From Strigops habroptila (Eukaryota; Chordata; Aves; Psittaciformes; Psittacidae): a stretch of 64,000 nucleotides of DNA. The stretch is from assembly GCF_004027225.2 (NCBI RefSeq), contig NC_044282.2, positions 53,948,593 to 54,012,592 on the forward strand. The letters are read 5' to 3'. Below are positions 1 through 11,878 of this stretch, piece by piece. Position numbers and translations under genes: made by a program. How positions within the stretch are numbered: position 1 is the stretch's first letter; every line of letters begins with the position of its first letter. The notes under the pieces are model-generated. The model was not told where the DNA came from. It saw only the letters and a list, made by a program, of their open reading frames with translations, and ran no database searches.

Positions 1-2221
1 TAGCAAACCAAGCTTTCAGCTAAACTGAGAACATTGGTAAAACTGATGTATTAACTGTCTTGAACATAGAGGCCAAATTAAGCTTTTCTCAGATTCTGTC
101 TGTGCTGCTCTCTTTTGGGGTAATTCTAACCAAAACACTGAGATTTCTCTTAGGTTCATTTTCTTCATATTAGATCTGCACTATTCAATTTGGTAGTATA
201 GGCTCCACTGCCATACCACTCCAGTCTGAGGTTTTAGTACACCTTGCTGTGCTCTGCTACTGAGGAGTCTTGTCCTGGGTTCAGCAGTAGCAGTCATTTT
301 TCTCCTTCTTAGTAGCTGGTGCAGTGCTGCGTTTTTGAGCTTAAACCACGACAAGTCTCCAGACTGAATCTTCCTTGTTCATCTCTTGTTTTGGACCTGA
401 GCATGTAAAGTAAGAAGGAGGAGGCAGGTGTTTTATGGAGAACTGTTTATCTGCTTGATTTGGCTCTGCTTGATTTGGGTCTATGTTATGGCTTCAGAAA
501 TTTGTGAGGAAAAAAGTACCAGATGTTTTTAAAAAGTATTTCACTTTGAAGAGTAAGACAAAGGATAATCCCTGAGAAGAGTTGTCCCATTTGGCTGCTA
601 AAGTTGAAAAAATAGCATTTTCAGAAGTCTTTAGTATGCAGAATAATGATGTGATGAATGTTATAGAAGGAGGCTACTCCACGTGTCATCTGGCTAGTGC
701 ATCTTTTCCCAGGCTGTTTGCAACACGGGACAGCATGAGTTGATAGCAAAGCTCATCGGTGGATCTGTAGCTTTACTTTCAGTCACTGTGACCTATCTGG
801 AGAACAGGTAAAGTTGTAATTTTTTCTTCAATGAGTCCTTCTATGCAGGTGCAGAGAAGCATTCTAGAAGAAGTCAAAGCATACACCTGTGGTGCTGTAT
901 GGTTAGTTTGACTAAGAATTTCCTTTATTTGGAATCTATTTAAATCAGAAATCTTGCTCAGTGCTCACTTTTGTACAATCTATTACTTGTTAGAAATAGG
1001 TAGCAAGCACTATGTGGATTGGTCACTGTTTTTCTTACAGGTACTAAATAGTTGTATTACCTGAGCAGGTACAATTCATATTGTCCAAGTCTTTTCATCG
1101 TGCCCTGAAATAAAGGTGAAAGAGCCCATAGTCATTATTACTTGTACCGAGTGTCTTTCCCTTCTACAAGATAATTGGTCTTCCAGCTTCCAATCTTGGC
1201 ATCCCTGCATCTCTAAAGGCTCATTAACAATGTCTCTCTCTTTTTTTTATTTTTTTTCAGAGCTAAGAGAATCTTCTGCTTCTTAAAAAGATCTTCCATT
1301 TCTTTTACTATCTGCAATAGTCTAGATTTTTTTCTCTTCCTTTTTGCCAGCTCCATCTGGGCATTTAAAAACAGTAAAAACCATTAATTTTGTATCTTTT
1401 CATGTGCTTCAGATCTTCTGCAATGCCAGTCACTGACAGTATTTGATTTGTTTTATGATTACTCTTCATCTGTTGCTGGCTCTTTTCCTGTATGCTGGTA
1501 ATGGCTTTGATCACCTCTTGGCAAGAATCTGTGGCTTCTCATAATTCCTTCTGGAAAGATTCTTTTCTTCTTTTAATTACTTTTTACCATTACCTGGCTA
1601 GCATCCATTGTGTGTTGTCTGGTTGTTAATTTTTACCACTGTGGAAGCTAATAGGGCTCTTCTGCATTGGGACATTTAGGAAAGTCAATCCAAATTAAAT
1701 GTTAAAGTTCACGCTTCAGCTGCATTAAATCCCTGTGTTGACAGCTGTGTTAGAAGTAAAGAAGACCTTAATTTTGTTTAATTTAATACATACTGGAAAT
1801 GAATTAAGTAAAGTCAAATTTAACCACTTCAATTTTGAACAAATGTGTCTACACAAGGTTTGTGAGAATTAACAAATCCGTTTTAGCTTCATACTTTTTA
1901 TTAATGTTTTCGATTTCCTGAGTTTCTTTAGACAAGACCTTGGTTTTCTTTCCTATAGGAATAATCCTTTTATTCCAGCCTTATTTTTTTCTTTCTGTTG
2001 TTTTCTTGATGTTTGACTGTCACTGGGCTGCTCTGCTCATTACTTTCTGGAGGGTAAGGAAGATTTACAAAACATAGTTGTTCCTATTATTTTATTAACT
2101 TAAATTATAACAAGCTATATATCTGCATTAAGTTTGGGGTCATTCTAAGGTGGATGCTGTAAACACATTCATACATAGAATGGAGTTCATCTCACATAAC
2201 CTTACTGGGAAAAGGCAGGCA
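1..2221. other. Unique AT-rich sequence, no gene seen
   Basis: No reading frame here looks protein-like and I recognise no repeat family. The stretch has short T-rich tracts (for example around 1241-1258) and ordinary vertebrate non-coding composition. It could be intron or intergenic DNA; nothing in the sequence decides between them. Confidence 0.6.
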
Positions 2222-3088
2222 GATGGAGCGTACCCTCAGCAAGTTTGTGGATTATTAAAACTGAGGGGACTGGGTGGTATATCAGATGGTTGTGCCACCT
2301 TCAGAGAGACCTTGACAGGCTGGAGAAATGGGCAGAGAGGAAACTTTAAAGTTCAACACAGGGTAGTGCAAAGCCCTGCATCTCAAGAGGGTTAACCCCA
2401 TGCACCAGTACATGCTGACTGGCTGGAAAACAGCTTGCTGAGCAAAATCTTTATGTCCTGGTGCACAGCAAGATGACCATGATCTAGCAAAGCACCCTTA
2501 CAGCAGAAGGTGGAGATACGTGATCCTTCACCTCTCCTTAGCACTGGTGAGGCAGCAGCAGGAGTACTGTGTCCAGTTCTGGGCTCCACAGCAGAAGAAA
2601 GGCATCAACATACTGCAGCGAGTCCAGCACAGGGCCACAAAGATTATTATGGGACTGAAATAGTTTTCATATGAGGAAAGGCTGATAGAGCCAGGACTGT
2701 TCAGCCTGTGGAAGAGAAGGCTCAGACATCTTACCAATGTGTCTAAATACCTGACAGGAAGGAATAAGGACAAGGGAGCCAGGCGCTTCTCAGTTAGTGC
2801 CCAGTGACATGAAAAGAGGAAATGGACACAAATTAAAACAGATTAAATCACATCTGAACACAAGATTTATTTTATTTGTCTCTTTTTTTTTTTTAATTTT
2901 ATTTTTGTTTTTAGATTGTGAGTATGGTCAGTCACAGAAACATGTTACCCAGAGAGTCTGAGGAGTCTTTGTCCTTAGAATCATAACCCAGTTGGATAAA
3001 ATGCTGCTTTAGCTTGTTCTGCCTGAGGTGGGGGAGTGGACTAGACAATTTCAAGAGTTTCTTGCCAACCTCAACCATCCTGTGATGG
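2222..3088 (+). mobile_element. CR1 LINE fragment, 5'-truncated, old
   Basis: This is a decayed copy of the avian CR1 non-LTR retrotransposon covering the end of the reverse transcriptase domain, the C-terminal part of ORF2 and the 3' UTR. Recognisable stretches include the 'accttgacaggctggagaaatgggcagag' segment near 2308-2340, the 'tactgtgtccagttctgggctcc' region near 2564-2587, the 'gccaggactgttcagcctgtggaagagaaggctcagac' region near 2690-2730, and the terminal 'caacctcaaccatcctgtgatg' near 3067-3087. Frames are broken by stops and indels, so it is inactive. A T-rich block (about 2865-2915) replaces what is normally a short A/T segment. Subfamily not determined; the 3' end differs from the copies at 7.1 and 36.3 kb. 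Confidence 0.85.
2865..2915. repeat. T-rich tract inside the CR1 copy
   Basis: A run dominated by T, including twelve consecutive T at 2883-2894, interrupts the CR1 3' region. CR1 homology continues on both sides, so this is local expansion or a small T-rich insertion, not the end of the element. Confidence 0.6.
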
Positions 3089-6000
3089 AACACCTACAAT
3101 ATTATTGTCTAAACAGAGAAGATACAGTTATAACAACATCCAGGGCAAGTTGTGCACCCAACATCGCAGTGTGTCACTTTCAGATTTGTCCCATGTTCTC
3201 TGGCTGCACCCCTACCTTCTGAAATTGCGTACATTTTAATTCATCCTTCCAGAGTTAACCCAAGCCTTTAAGACTACTGAATTTCCATAGCTTGGCACTG
3301 AAACAGGACACCAGAAAACTTAATGTATATAGTGTGTGACTTCATAAACAGGTCATTTTATTCCAGAGAACTGCTTGTTCTTGTGTATTGTAAAGTTCCA
3401 AACATTGGACTCTACGCCCCATAGCCTTGTTGCTAGCTCTTCCTGTGGGCTGCTGGTCTGAAGTTAAAGTTAATGACCTAAAGTCTCTGATCCTATGATT
3501 TTAATAAGGCAAGTTTAATAACCTTACTGACCTTAAAACTAGTATGAATCCAGCAGCTCCTAGTGATGGTGATGAAGAAGAATTATCTTAAGAATTTTTA
3601 AAACCTTATTGTTTTGGGAGGAGGAGATACAAGCATGTGAGACCTGTAATGGAAAAATGATGAATTCATGCTACTGTAACTATCCTTATGCTGTCTGTTA
3701 AGATTGTTCCCAGTAAGACTGTCTCAGCAGCAGACAAATAAACACTCCCATTTAAATCCTCTCCTGTCTGATAGGTAGACATTTGCAAGTCAAAAAAGAA
3801 TCACTCTCCTTACTTCTCAAACGTATGGTCTGTCTTTCAGACAATACGTTCTTTCCCAACCTTGTCAGGTGAGGCAGTGCTTGAAAGCTTTCTGGTACTT
3901 ACACTTTCGTATAGCAAGTTATCTCAGTAGGAGACTTTGCAGCAGTCTTTAACCCTTTTTGTATTCTCATTCTGTCTCGGAGATGTCTCATGCAAGCTAA
4001 TAAATTCCTTGAAGTCTCTCCCTTTTCCACAACATTAATCTCCTATCAACTAGTAATGAGCCTTGGTAGGTTCCTTGTGAGAATCTGAGCAACCACATTA
4101 ATTCTTTAACAATAGCGAACCTATTACCAAAGAGTTTAGGAATGTCTGATGCATATATTTAGCCTTAAGGGCTTTTGGTGGCCTACACTTATTGTGCCCT
4201 GAAATTCCTAAAGCCCTAGGAAGATACTACAAGTGCCAAGTGCATCAATTCCTGCTAAACTGTCTCTGGATACTGTCTTATGCACCAAACTGGAACTCTG
4301 CTGCTGAAATCATGCTTTTCATGATTCTTTTTTGAGCTGAATGATTCTTCTTGAAAAATTAATGTAATCAAATACAAAGCTTATATAGACTGCTGCATGT
4401 TTTAGAACACATGAAATGACTGCTGCTTCTTTAGCATATTGATTCTCCCCATAAAACATACTGCATACCAGGCAACATACAGCCAACACTCGTACTGCTA
4501 GCCTTGCCACATGATTTCTCACATGTGAAGGAGCTCAGCCTTTAATTTTAGCAGTCTAGAGAAAAATAGGTGCCCTCGAAGGTTTACGAGGAAGTTCTTG
4601 ATGCTTAAGCTTAGGTATATAAATTAGATGCCCAAGACCCTACGTACCTAGCAGTCTACTGACAGCCAACCTACAGCAGTAGGATGGGGTTAAAGAGAAA
4701 GGATTAAATCCTACTAGAAAATACCAATTATTTTCAGAAACTTTGTATTTTATAAATGCTTTAGACAAAGTTTGGCTTCCCATTAGCCTTACTTCCACAT
4801 TCATGTCAATTAAAACACCAAACCAATCAAATAATAAATAGGGAATCAAAGCTGGAAGTTGAGAGAAAAAAAAAGAGGATTGTAGACCCACAGAAGACAC
4901 CTGTGCATTTGAGACGTTTTTCTATGCATGACCGACATTACAGTCTGCACTCACTTCAGCTCAACTCTGCATTGCTAAAGGGAGAAAAGATGCCCATCAA
5001 ATCAACCCACTTATTTCTGTTTCTTTTCAGCATCAACTTTTCAGTGAATTATTTCCTCCTATAGTAGCTCTTTCGGGCTGTTGTGGTATTTTTTTCTTGG
5101 TCTTTTTTCCTAGGCCCACTGTTTTATGCCATTTTTATCTTTGCTTTGTTTCCTTGTGATATGCAATGAAACCGGCAATGCAATTAGCATAGTTAGCTAC
5201 ACTCATTCTGCCCTATGACTTTTTATAAAGCCACTTTTTATGAATACAAAAAAAAAATCAGCCACCCAAAACTTGAAGTGTCTTACACTTTACAATTTCC
5301 TCCATTACCTCGGAATGTGTGGAAGCCTGATAGCACTAATGAAATAGTATTTAAACAGACTTCACATATGCATTACATATTGTTTGCAGTGAATCAATTT
5401 TGTCATAAAAGAAAGCAAGTTTTCATTGTAGCTTGAACTAGATTCAATATCATGAAAACCTCTGTGAATTCTTCTCTAAAACCATAATCTTAACTGAAAT
5501 CTGCTTCTAAAGCTCAAGAAGGATTATTGATTGGGAGAGACTATATGCAAAGGGATTTTGCTTTGGATGAAACCAGGTTTTAATCTATATTACAATAATA
5601 TTTCCAAGTTGCATATATTGCTAGAACAAGAAATAATACAAAGGCCATTCCTGAGATTGTAACATGAATAGACAGCCCAATACATTAATTATTTAACCAC
5701 GACAAAAGAATGACAATAATCTATTTTTTCTCTGAAATGAGGGGAAGAAAGAGAGCAAGCCATGGCTGGCAAGTGTAAGACAAACAACTTAAAGGTTCTT
5801 CCAAAGGCTTTTAGGTAAAGAGGGCTGGCTAAATATCTACCCCAGTGTGATTAGAGAGGTTGGGTCCACAGGTGCATGCTCATTGCAGTGTCTTGCTGGT
5901 TTGGCCTTCAGGAGGTTCAGATCATTTTTCCTCCTTAAACACAAGGCATTTTAAGTTTTTTTAATTGATTGCCCCAAATCATTGTTCATGTTTGAAAGCC

Positions 6001-7125
6001 GAGTTTCACTGTTTAGCTTGGTTCATTTGAACTTTTTTAAAGTAACTTAGATTGATGAACAAAATTCCAGTCCATTAGGATACTGATGTCTGATATAAAC
6101 TTCCAGGATGAAAGGACTAACAAAGGAAAATTAAATTGGAAAACTGTTTTCCAGCAACTTCTCTTTTTAAATCACTCTTTAGTTTAGAAACAAATCATGG
6201 TTTGTTGACTTTCCTAGGTACTTGTACGGGAGTCTAAGCAATGAGTATATGTAATGTATAAATCAGGTCTTCCTGCACTGATATTTGAAATTTCAACTTT
6301 TAGCATTTTAGAGGTTGCATCTCAGAGCAGGGTAGATAATCCATGCTAGACTACAAGGCTGTTTTGTGTCAGCTCTCTATGGACAGGAGCAATTACATTT
6401 AATGAGCTGGGTTATTGTTTGATTATTAAATTTCTGTTTTTCCAAAGTATGGCCATCTTAGTTACCTGGCTGTGAGTCCCTTCTCCATCAGGAAATACAG
6501 TAAACTCTCTAGACGTCTATGATGTCTGGTTATAAAGATAGTATAAGTATGATGCAAATCGTTCTGAATAAGCCTTTTTAGAAAAGAGCTTTGGAGTTTT
6601 CACATAAGAAAGGGTGTGCATGTAGAGCAGGAAAGCTGCTGGCTTAATTTTCTGTGATTGCTCATCTCTGTCTAGTAATGCTAGTTAGTTTTAGCCACTG
6701 TGGCTATAATCGTTTAGCAACAGAATGTCTGGTGATATGAGCTACTGTACCTTAACAAAATAAAAAAGTTATTCTCTGTCCAGGGTGGTGCAATGTTTAT
6801 TCCCTTGGCTGTGCTGTTTATGACTTTACACCTCTGAATCACTGTGTATGTATGCAATTTACTTTGTTTCTGTAGCAAATGCGTATGTGGATTTGGATTT
6901 AGGAGATAGTTAGCTTTAAATACTATCTTCGCGTGACTTCATTTGAAATGGTCCTTACAAATTTTTCCACCTGGCTGAAGAAACTACAACAAAAGCTGTT
7001 GCTAATTTTGTTTTTAATTAATTGTGCATCATGGATTCTTGACATGGCATGGATAAGGGTCAACTAAATAGATTTGCCTTGGGTTAATAGTTTTCAATAT
7101 CTTCTCTGTTTCTGGTGCTTAAAAT
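3089..7125. other. Unique AT-rich sequence, no gene seen
   Basis: About 4 kb without recognisable repeats or coding frames. Open frames here (for example at 4319-4522, 4640-4900 and 5215-5436) are short, hydrophobic or low in complexity and overlap no family I know. A segment near 5160-5215 has two 'gcaat' repeats and a TTAGCTA-type site but is not distinctive enough to call. Confidence 0.55.
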
Positions 7126-7624
7126 ATTCCCTCCTCATTACAAAAGAGATATTGAGTTGCTGGACTGGGTCCAGAGAAGGGCAACAAAGCTGGTGAAGGG
7201 TCTGGAGAACAAGTCTTATGAGAAATGGCTGAGGGAACTGGGGTTGTTTGGTCTGGAGAAGAGAATGCTCAGGGCTGACCTTATCGTTCTCTACAACTAC
7301 CTGAAAGGAGGATGGAATGAGGAGGTGGATGATCTCTTCTCTCAAGTAACAGGCGATAGGACAAGAGGTAACAGCCTCAAGCTGCGCCAGGGGAGGTTTA
7401 GATTGGATATTAGGAAAAATTTCTTCATAGAGGGGGTGATCAGGCATAAGAACAGGCCGCCCAGGGAAGTGGTGGAATCACCATACCTGAAGTGTTCAAA
7501 AAATGTGCAGATGAGGCTCTCAGTGATATGGTTTAGTGGTGGTCTTGGCAGTCCTGGAGGTAAAGATTGGACTTGATGATCTTAAAGGTCTTTTCCAACC
7601 TAATTGATTCTATGATTCTATGAT
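7126..7624 (+). mobile_element. CR1 LINE 3' fragment with open ORF2 tail
   Basis: This is a 5'-truncated CR1 insertion that keeps the C-terminal end of ORF2 and the 3' UTR. The frame at 7115-7576 (153 codons) is open from end to end. It carries the family's conserved landmarks: [13 protein letters not shown] near the start, LREL.LF.LEKR, then [28 protein letters not shown] and the PREVVESP segment. The ORF2 stop is displaced by small indels after about codon 125, so the last 25-30 residues are out of frame. The 3' end is the classic CR1 signature: 'gacttgatgatcttaaaggtc', then 'ttccaacc', then two 'attctatg' units. Among the copies in this window it is one of the least decayed. It lacks ORF1, endonuclease and reverse transcriptase, so it cannot move on its own. 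Confidence 0.93.
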
Positions 7625-9689
7625 ACTTAACAACCTGAAGCTTGTGAATGAGTGCATAAAATACTCACAATCTACTTGTCAGCCTTTAACCAAGGCTGCC
7701 ACCACCCTTTGTATTCATCTGCTATGCAACTCCCCTTACTGGTAGGAGGCCTGTGAAATGCTTGGAAACAATTTTATGAATAAAAGCATTTCAAGTGTTA
7801 AACTCCAAATTGTATAAATTAATATAATGTCTTATGGGCTTTTCATAAACCACTATATCCTCTACTCATCCACAGAGAGGCTTTCTTTTACTATTATTAC
7901 AATGATGACACATAATTAAGTCAGATTACATTTTTATAGAGAGAGGAGAATAGCTAAAACACAGTTCTAAATTATTCATCGATAAAAGTTTCACAAAAAA
8001 AAGCAAAGGATAAAAATTTAAAATGTGCTCTCTGTTGTTTTATTTTCCTAAAATTAGATAATTTTATAATAGTATATTGAACAAATAAGTCTTTGTCTTC
8101 CTCCCCATGAGAGAACAAGCGACTTCATTTAACGCCACATGTGTTACTGTGCTTATCCACTGATTACCATATTACTTTGATTTGGATGGTAGATTGTAAA
8201 CTCTTGGAGGATTATGGAAAGATTTCTTTCCCCAGGCTGAACCAGTGAGATTTTCAGCATCATGAAGCCAGAGATGAGTAGGAAAGAAGCAGATTGGTTA
8301 TTATAACTCTATTTATTTTTTACCCACTGGTTCATCTCATTTTTATCACTGCAGAGTCAGCATGAAAGCTGACTAAGTTAATACACCTCCCCAACGTTGT
8401 CACACCACTAAGCTTTAATGTCTCTTCATATCCTCAACATGCTTAGTGAAAATGTGAATTGCTGAAATGGGGTAGCTATAAAGAAGTGCAGGAGTAGGCA
8501 TAGATATGCTTTGATTCAGCTAGTTAAAATACTCCTTTTGATTAGGAATGGATACTGTGTGATGAAGCAAAGTGCTGATGTTCTAAATATCAGGGGTTTG
8601 TTATGTACCATTCTTTCTTTCTGATTTTGGACGGGCTTATCCAAATTTGCGAGACAATTTATTTGGCATATTAAACTAAGTATTTCCTTGTAGAAAATAA
8701 AAGAAGAAGCAGTAATGAAGGAGGAAGTTTAGACTAGAAGAAAGAAAAATAATGTCCTATAGAGCTAAAAAACATGAATTCATCTACTGTATCTCTGTGC
8801 TGTGAATGTAACTCAGACTAGAAAGAGAGAATTAATTTGAATAGAAATAGATAGAAATTTAAGATATGTAATGGAGATAGATAATCAAAGGTTTTCTGAT
8901 ATACTGGAAGGCTATGGGGAAACATACCACTGGCAACTTAATGGTCAGGACTAGACAGAAGATGTGGGTTCACTTTGCTGCTCTGCTGCTGGGCTCTAAA
9001 AGGTCAGAGAAGTGGCTTTATCTCCTCTTTTCTAAAATAAAAACAACTAAACTCAACTCCTTTGTAATTGGGAAAAATGGACCTGGAATCCTGTATGAAA
9101 TCCTTGTCAACCACATCCAAGATTAACTAAAGTTATGGAGAAAAGAAGAATTATTAGGTGAAAAGACGGGGAGTAAAGCGTTACGTCTAGATATACAGTT
9201 TCCACAATGCAAAGAAGTTGTCAGTACAAAGAGGGAAGTTTGGTAGGATCTGTATTGTTCATCATGGATACAATTTATTGGGAAAATGAGGGAAATTAGA
9301 GACCACTCCCCCCCAGTCCCCCAAAGTTATATTATAACACTAAGGAAATCTCAGGTAAAATGCATCTGCTACTTCCAGGATGGAATGCGTCTGACATGCA
9401 TGGAATCTACCCAGTGATAGATCCCCAGGCAACCCTGCAACCTTGGCGTATGCTAAGAGAAACTGAATGGAGGGTGGAGCAGAGCAAAGGCCCCATGGCC
9501 AGGCTCTGTTATACTCCTGCAGGAGCGGGAACTTGAAGGCACCATGTACTGATAAACTGCATGGCAGCTGCCAAAAAGGAAACTATATTTGTATTTTAAA
9601 AAGCAAAGCGAAAGGATTTTACACCCATCAGTAACAAAGTATGACTAGAGTCAGTCAGGTTTCATAGGCATATAGTTAAAATGTAGAAA
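7625..9689. other. Unique AT-rich sequence, no gene seen
   Basis: No recognised repeat or coding exon. The 70-codon frame at 8914-9126 has no family resemblance. The part from about 9300 to 9690 is richer in G and C than its surroundings and lies directly before the probable LTR, so it may be an older insertion I cannot name. Confidence 0.5.
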
Positions 9690-10340
9690 CTTGTGTTACT
9701 ATGGGGAAGCCTGGACAGATACAAGGGCCTCCTACAAGGTCAGAATGAACAACACTGATGAACAAAGAACTGATAGCAGGAGAGGAGGCTTTGCTTTTGT
9801 GTAGGTAGATTAAGAAACAGACCTAATGAATCTCTAATCAGGAAGGACTATCCTTGAAGCCTGGTACAGCACATGGACATTGTCAACATACGGCTTTGCG
9901 CGTCAGCAAAACATGACTAGGATGTTCTTTTGATGAAAATGATATAACAAATTAACTGACCACTCTGTACATCAGTGGGAGGGTTATGGGGAGTTACTAA
10001 CCAGAATCAAATTGTATAAATATGTGAAATTAGGAAAGGGAAAGCAGGGAAGACTCCACCATAACTTCTGGGATCAGTCGACAGGCTGAACCTGTCTTCT
10101 TCCCCCATAGGGACACCTATTAGGTAAGAACTTTACCTTATGCATGCTAAATAACTAACTCATGCTAGCTGTTAACTAGTGATTATAGTCTGGTTGTGTA
10201 TCACTTCTAGCTTGTTTTTGCAGACAGTCTCTACCACCGGCAATCTCTGAACCTTAATTTGTCACAATTTTATATTAATAAAGAGTGTTATTCTGTAAAC
10301 TGTTTGTATTAGTCCTTTGTGAGCGCTAGCAGTCACTAGA
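9690..10340 (+). mobile_element. Probable solo LTR of an avian endogenous retrovirus
   Basis: The order of signals is that of a retroviral long terminal repeat read on the plus strand. A candidate start 'tgtgttactatggggaagcc' lies at 9692. A TATA-like 'gtataaatatg' is at 10014-10024, and about 260 bases later a canonical AATAAA polyadenylation signal is at 10277-10282, followed by a GT/T-rich stretch (TTGTATTAGTCCTTTGTG) typical of a cleavage region. The wording around 10060-10110 and 10230-10330 resembles class III (ERVL-like) avian LTRs as I remember them. No gag, pol or env frame adjoins it, so it would be a solo LTR. Boundaries are uncertain: a five-base direct repeat 'agaaa' occurs at 9685-9689 and 10338-10342 and could be the target duplication, but the inner ends are not a clean TG...CA. 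The element might extend another 40 bases to about 10380. Confidence 0.55.
10277..10282 (+). promoter_or_regulatory. AATAAA polyadenylation signal of the candidate LTR
   Basis: A perfect AATAAA followed within 50 bases by GT-rich sequence. Together with the upstream TATA-like site at 10014-10024 it gives the U3-R-U5 order expected in an LTR. Confidence 0.5.
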
Positions 10341-10779
10341 AATGGGTAACATGAAGTGGGAAGACCCACTGAGGGGTCCCCCTTATGCTGTTTGTTAGTG
10401 CGTTTCCCTGAACAAGTCAGTCAAATTGCCCTCTGATCCAGCAGGACTGTTCAGTGAAGGGTCCCTATAACAGGATGCTGACAGACTGGTCAGACACAAG
10501 GGTCTCCGCTTTCCTGGGGCACTGATAGACAAACGAAACACTAGGGGTTGAGAAAATCTCCCCCCTTTCACATGACAGAAAAGCAGATGCTTAATGAGGT
10601 GACCAAATTTGCTGATACTAAAGAATTCTTCAAGCTGACAGACACTAACATTGACAACAAAAGTGTAAACAGGTCTTGTGATTTTGAGTGGCTGGAGATA
10701 AAGCAGGAGACAAAATTCAGTGCCGAGCAATGAAAAGTAATAGACGCAAGAAAGCATAATTCTTTGGGGAGAAAGAAAA
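10341..10779. other. Unrecognised sequence between LTR and old CR1
   Basis: The first 40 bases ('gaagtgggaagacccactgagg' region, about 10352-10375) may still be LTR or leader; they contain a small inverted repeat 'gtggg...cccac'. I see no tRNA primer-binding site. Overlapping frames on both strands (minus 10395-10859, plus 10548-10733) are not protein-like. The part near 10690-10780 could be the degraded upstream continuation of the CR1 copy that follows. Confidence 0.35.
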
Positions 10780-11182
10780 TGACTGAGGGACAAAAATATA
10801 GAGTATATAAAATAATAAATAGCATAGAGTAGATGAACTGCCATGTTTGTTATTGGCAATGTATGAAAAACTGGGGAACAGCTGATGAAATTATCATGCT
10901 GCTAGTTTAAGGTAAACATAAGGAAGCACTTTTCTCACACAGCACATTTCAATGTTGGAACTCATCAGAAGATTTTGTAGTGCCCAAAGGATAAAGTAGA
11001 TTTTAAAAGGGTTCAGGAAAATAGCCAGAATAAACCACCATCAATGATTATGCTATAAAATATTAAGATTGTTTTGATTCATATACAAGAGGGATATTTC
11101 TTATGCTCCTGCTTATAAAAAAACAAGTAATTTTACAATATACGAGGAGATCCTTTCCAACCCTAACTATTCTATGATTCTA
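10780..11182 (+). mobile_element. Very old CR1/L3-like LINE fragment
   Basis: The segment 'aaggaagcacttttctcacacagcac' near 10920-10946, followed by 'ttggaactcatcagaagattttgtagtgcc' and 'gggttcaggaaaatagcc...accatcaatgattatgctat', matches the end of ORF2 and the 3' UTR of the deep CR1/L3 lineage shared by reptiles and birds. It ends in 'gatcctttccaaccctaactattctatgattctac' (about 11149-11182), which is the CR1 terminal signature. It is heavily substituted and has no usable frame. It differs clearly from the younger copies at 7.1 and 36.3 kb, so it inserted much earlier. Confidence 0.75.
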
Positions 11183-11545
11183 CAGTTTGCTGGGTCTGAT
11201 GAAACAGATTTTTAACCACTGTGAAATATCCTGTGTTACAGAACTGAACCCAGTCCACAGAGGGTGGTGCACTGTGATGTCCAAAGGGAATTTCCATGAA
11301 AGAAAAGTAAATATAAATAATGGCTCATTTAATCTACCTCATTTAAAATACGAAAGAAAGTGACCTTATTTTTTGTGAGTCGATCGGAGGATAAACACAT
11401 TAGAAGGAAAAAATCCTTAGACTAATGAGAGTGGAAGTGTGTTCTGGGAGGGGTTTTTAAGACATAAACTTAATGTAGGATCACTCATGCCAGATTCACA
11501 TCCAAGTCCTGCATATTATCTATGATTAAATCCATTTGGAAGCAT
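11183..11545. other. Unique sequence, no gene seen
   Basis: AT-rich DNA between the old CR1 end and the tandem repeat. Nothing recognisable. Confidence 0.5.
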
Positions 11546-11878
11546 GGCTTTGTGGCTTTCTGAACCCTAATCCTAATTGGAAAGGCATCTTGGAACTGAA
11601 GCAACCCAGCACCATGGGTGGCTCAGATGAGAAAGATTTGGAATGAGCAATGTTGGGGGAGTGCCATGCTCTCCTTGCCATGCCTTTTGCAGCCCCAGTG
11701 TCCCTGGAGCTGTAGGCTTTGTGGAGCTCTGAACCCTAACCCTAATCACAAAGGTATCTTGGAGCTGAGGCTGAGATCCCCAGCACCATGGGTTGCCCAG
11801 ATGAGAAAGGTTTGGAAGAAGCATTGTTGGTGAGCGCTGTGCTCCCTTTGGCATGCCATATACAGCAATATTGCCCAA
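11546..11878. repeat. Two-copy tandem repeat (~170 bp) with telomere-like hexamers
   Basis: Copy 1 begins at 'ggctttgtgg' 11546 and copy 2 at 'ggctttgtgg' 11715. The offset is 169 bases at the start and 174 bases after a 5-base insertion in copy 2 (about 11771-11784). Shared landmarks are 'ctgaaccctaa.cctaat', 'ggtatcttgga.ctga', 'cagcaccatgggt', 'agatgagaaag', 'tttggaa' and 'tgttgg'. Both copies carry a degenerate telomeric motif; copy 2 has an exact ccctaaccctaa (11734-11745). Overlapping open frames on both strands (plus 11618-11833, minus 11573-12103) follow from the repeat structure and are probably not genes. It may be a remnant of a longer satellite array or a local duplication. Confidence 0.8.

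Noticed and set aside
10395..10859. 154-codon minus-strand open frame
   Set aside because: It overlaps other open frames on both strands, has serine-, leucine- and phenylalanine-rich AT-driven wording and lies across the flank of the LTR and old CR1. No motif supports a gene.
11734..11745. Interstitial telomere (chromosome fusion scar)
   Set aside because: Only two exact hexamers are present and they form part of a longer duplicated unit, so a fusion is not supported.
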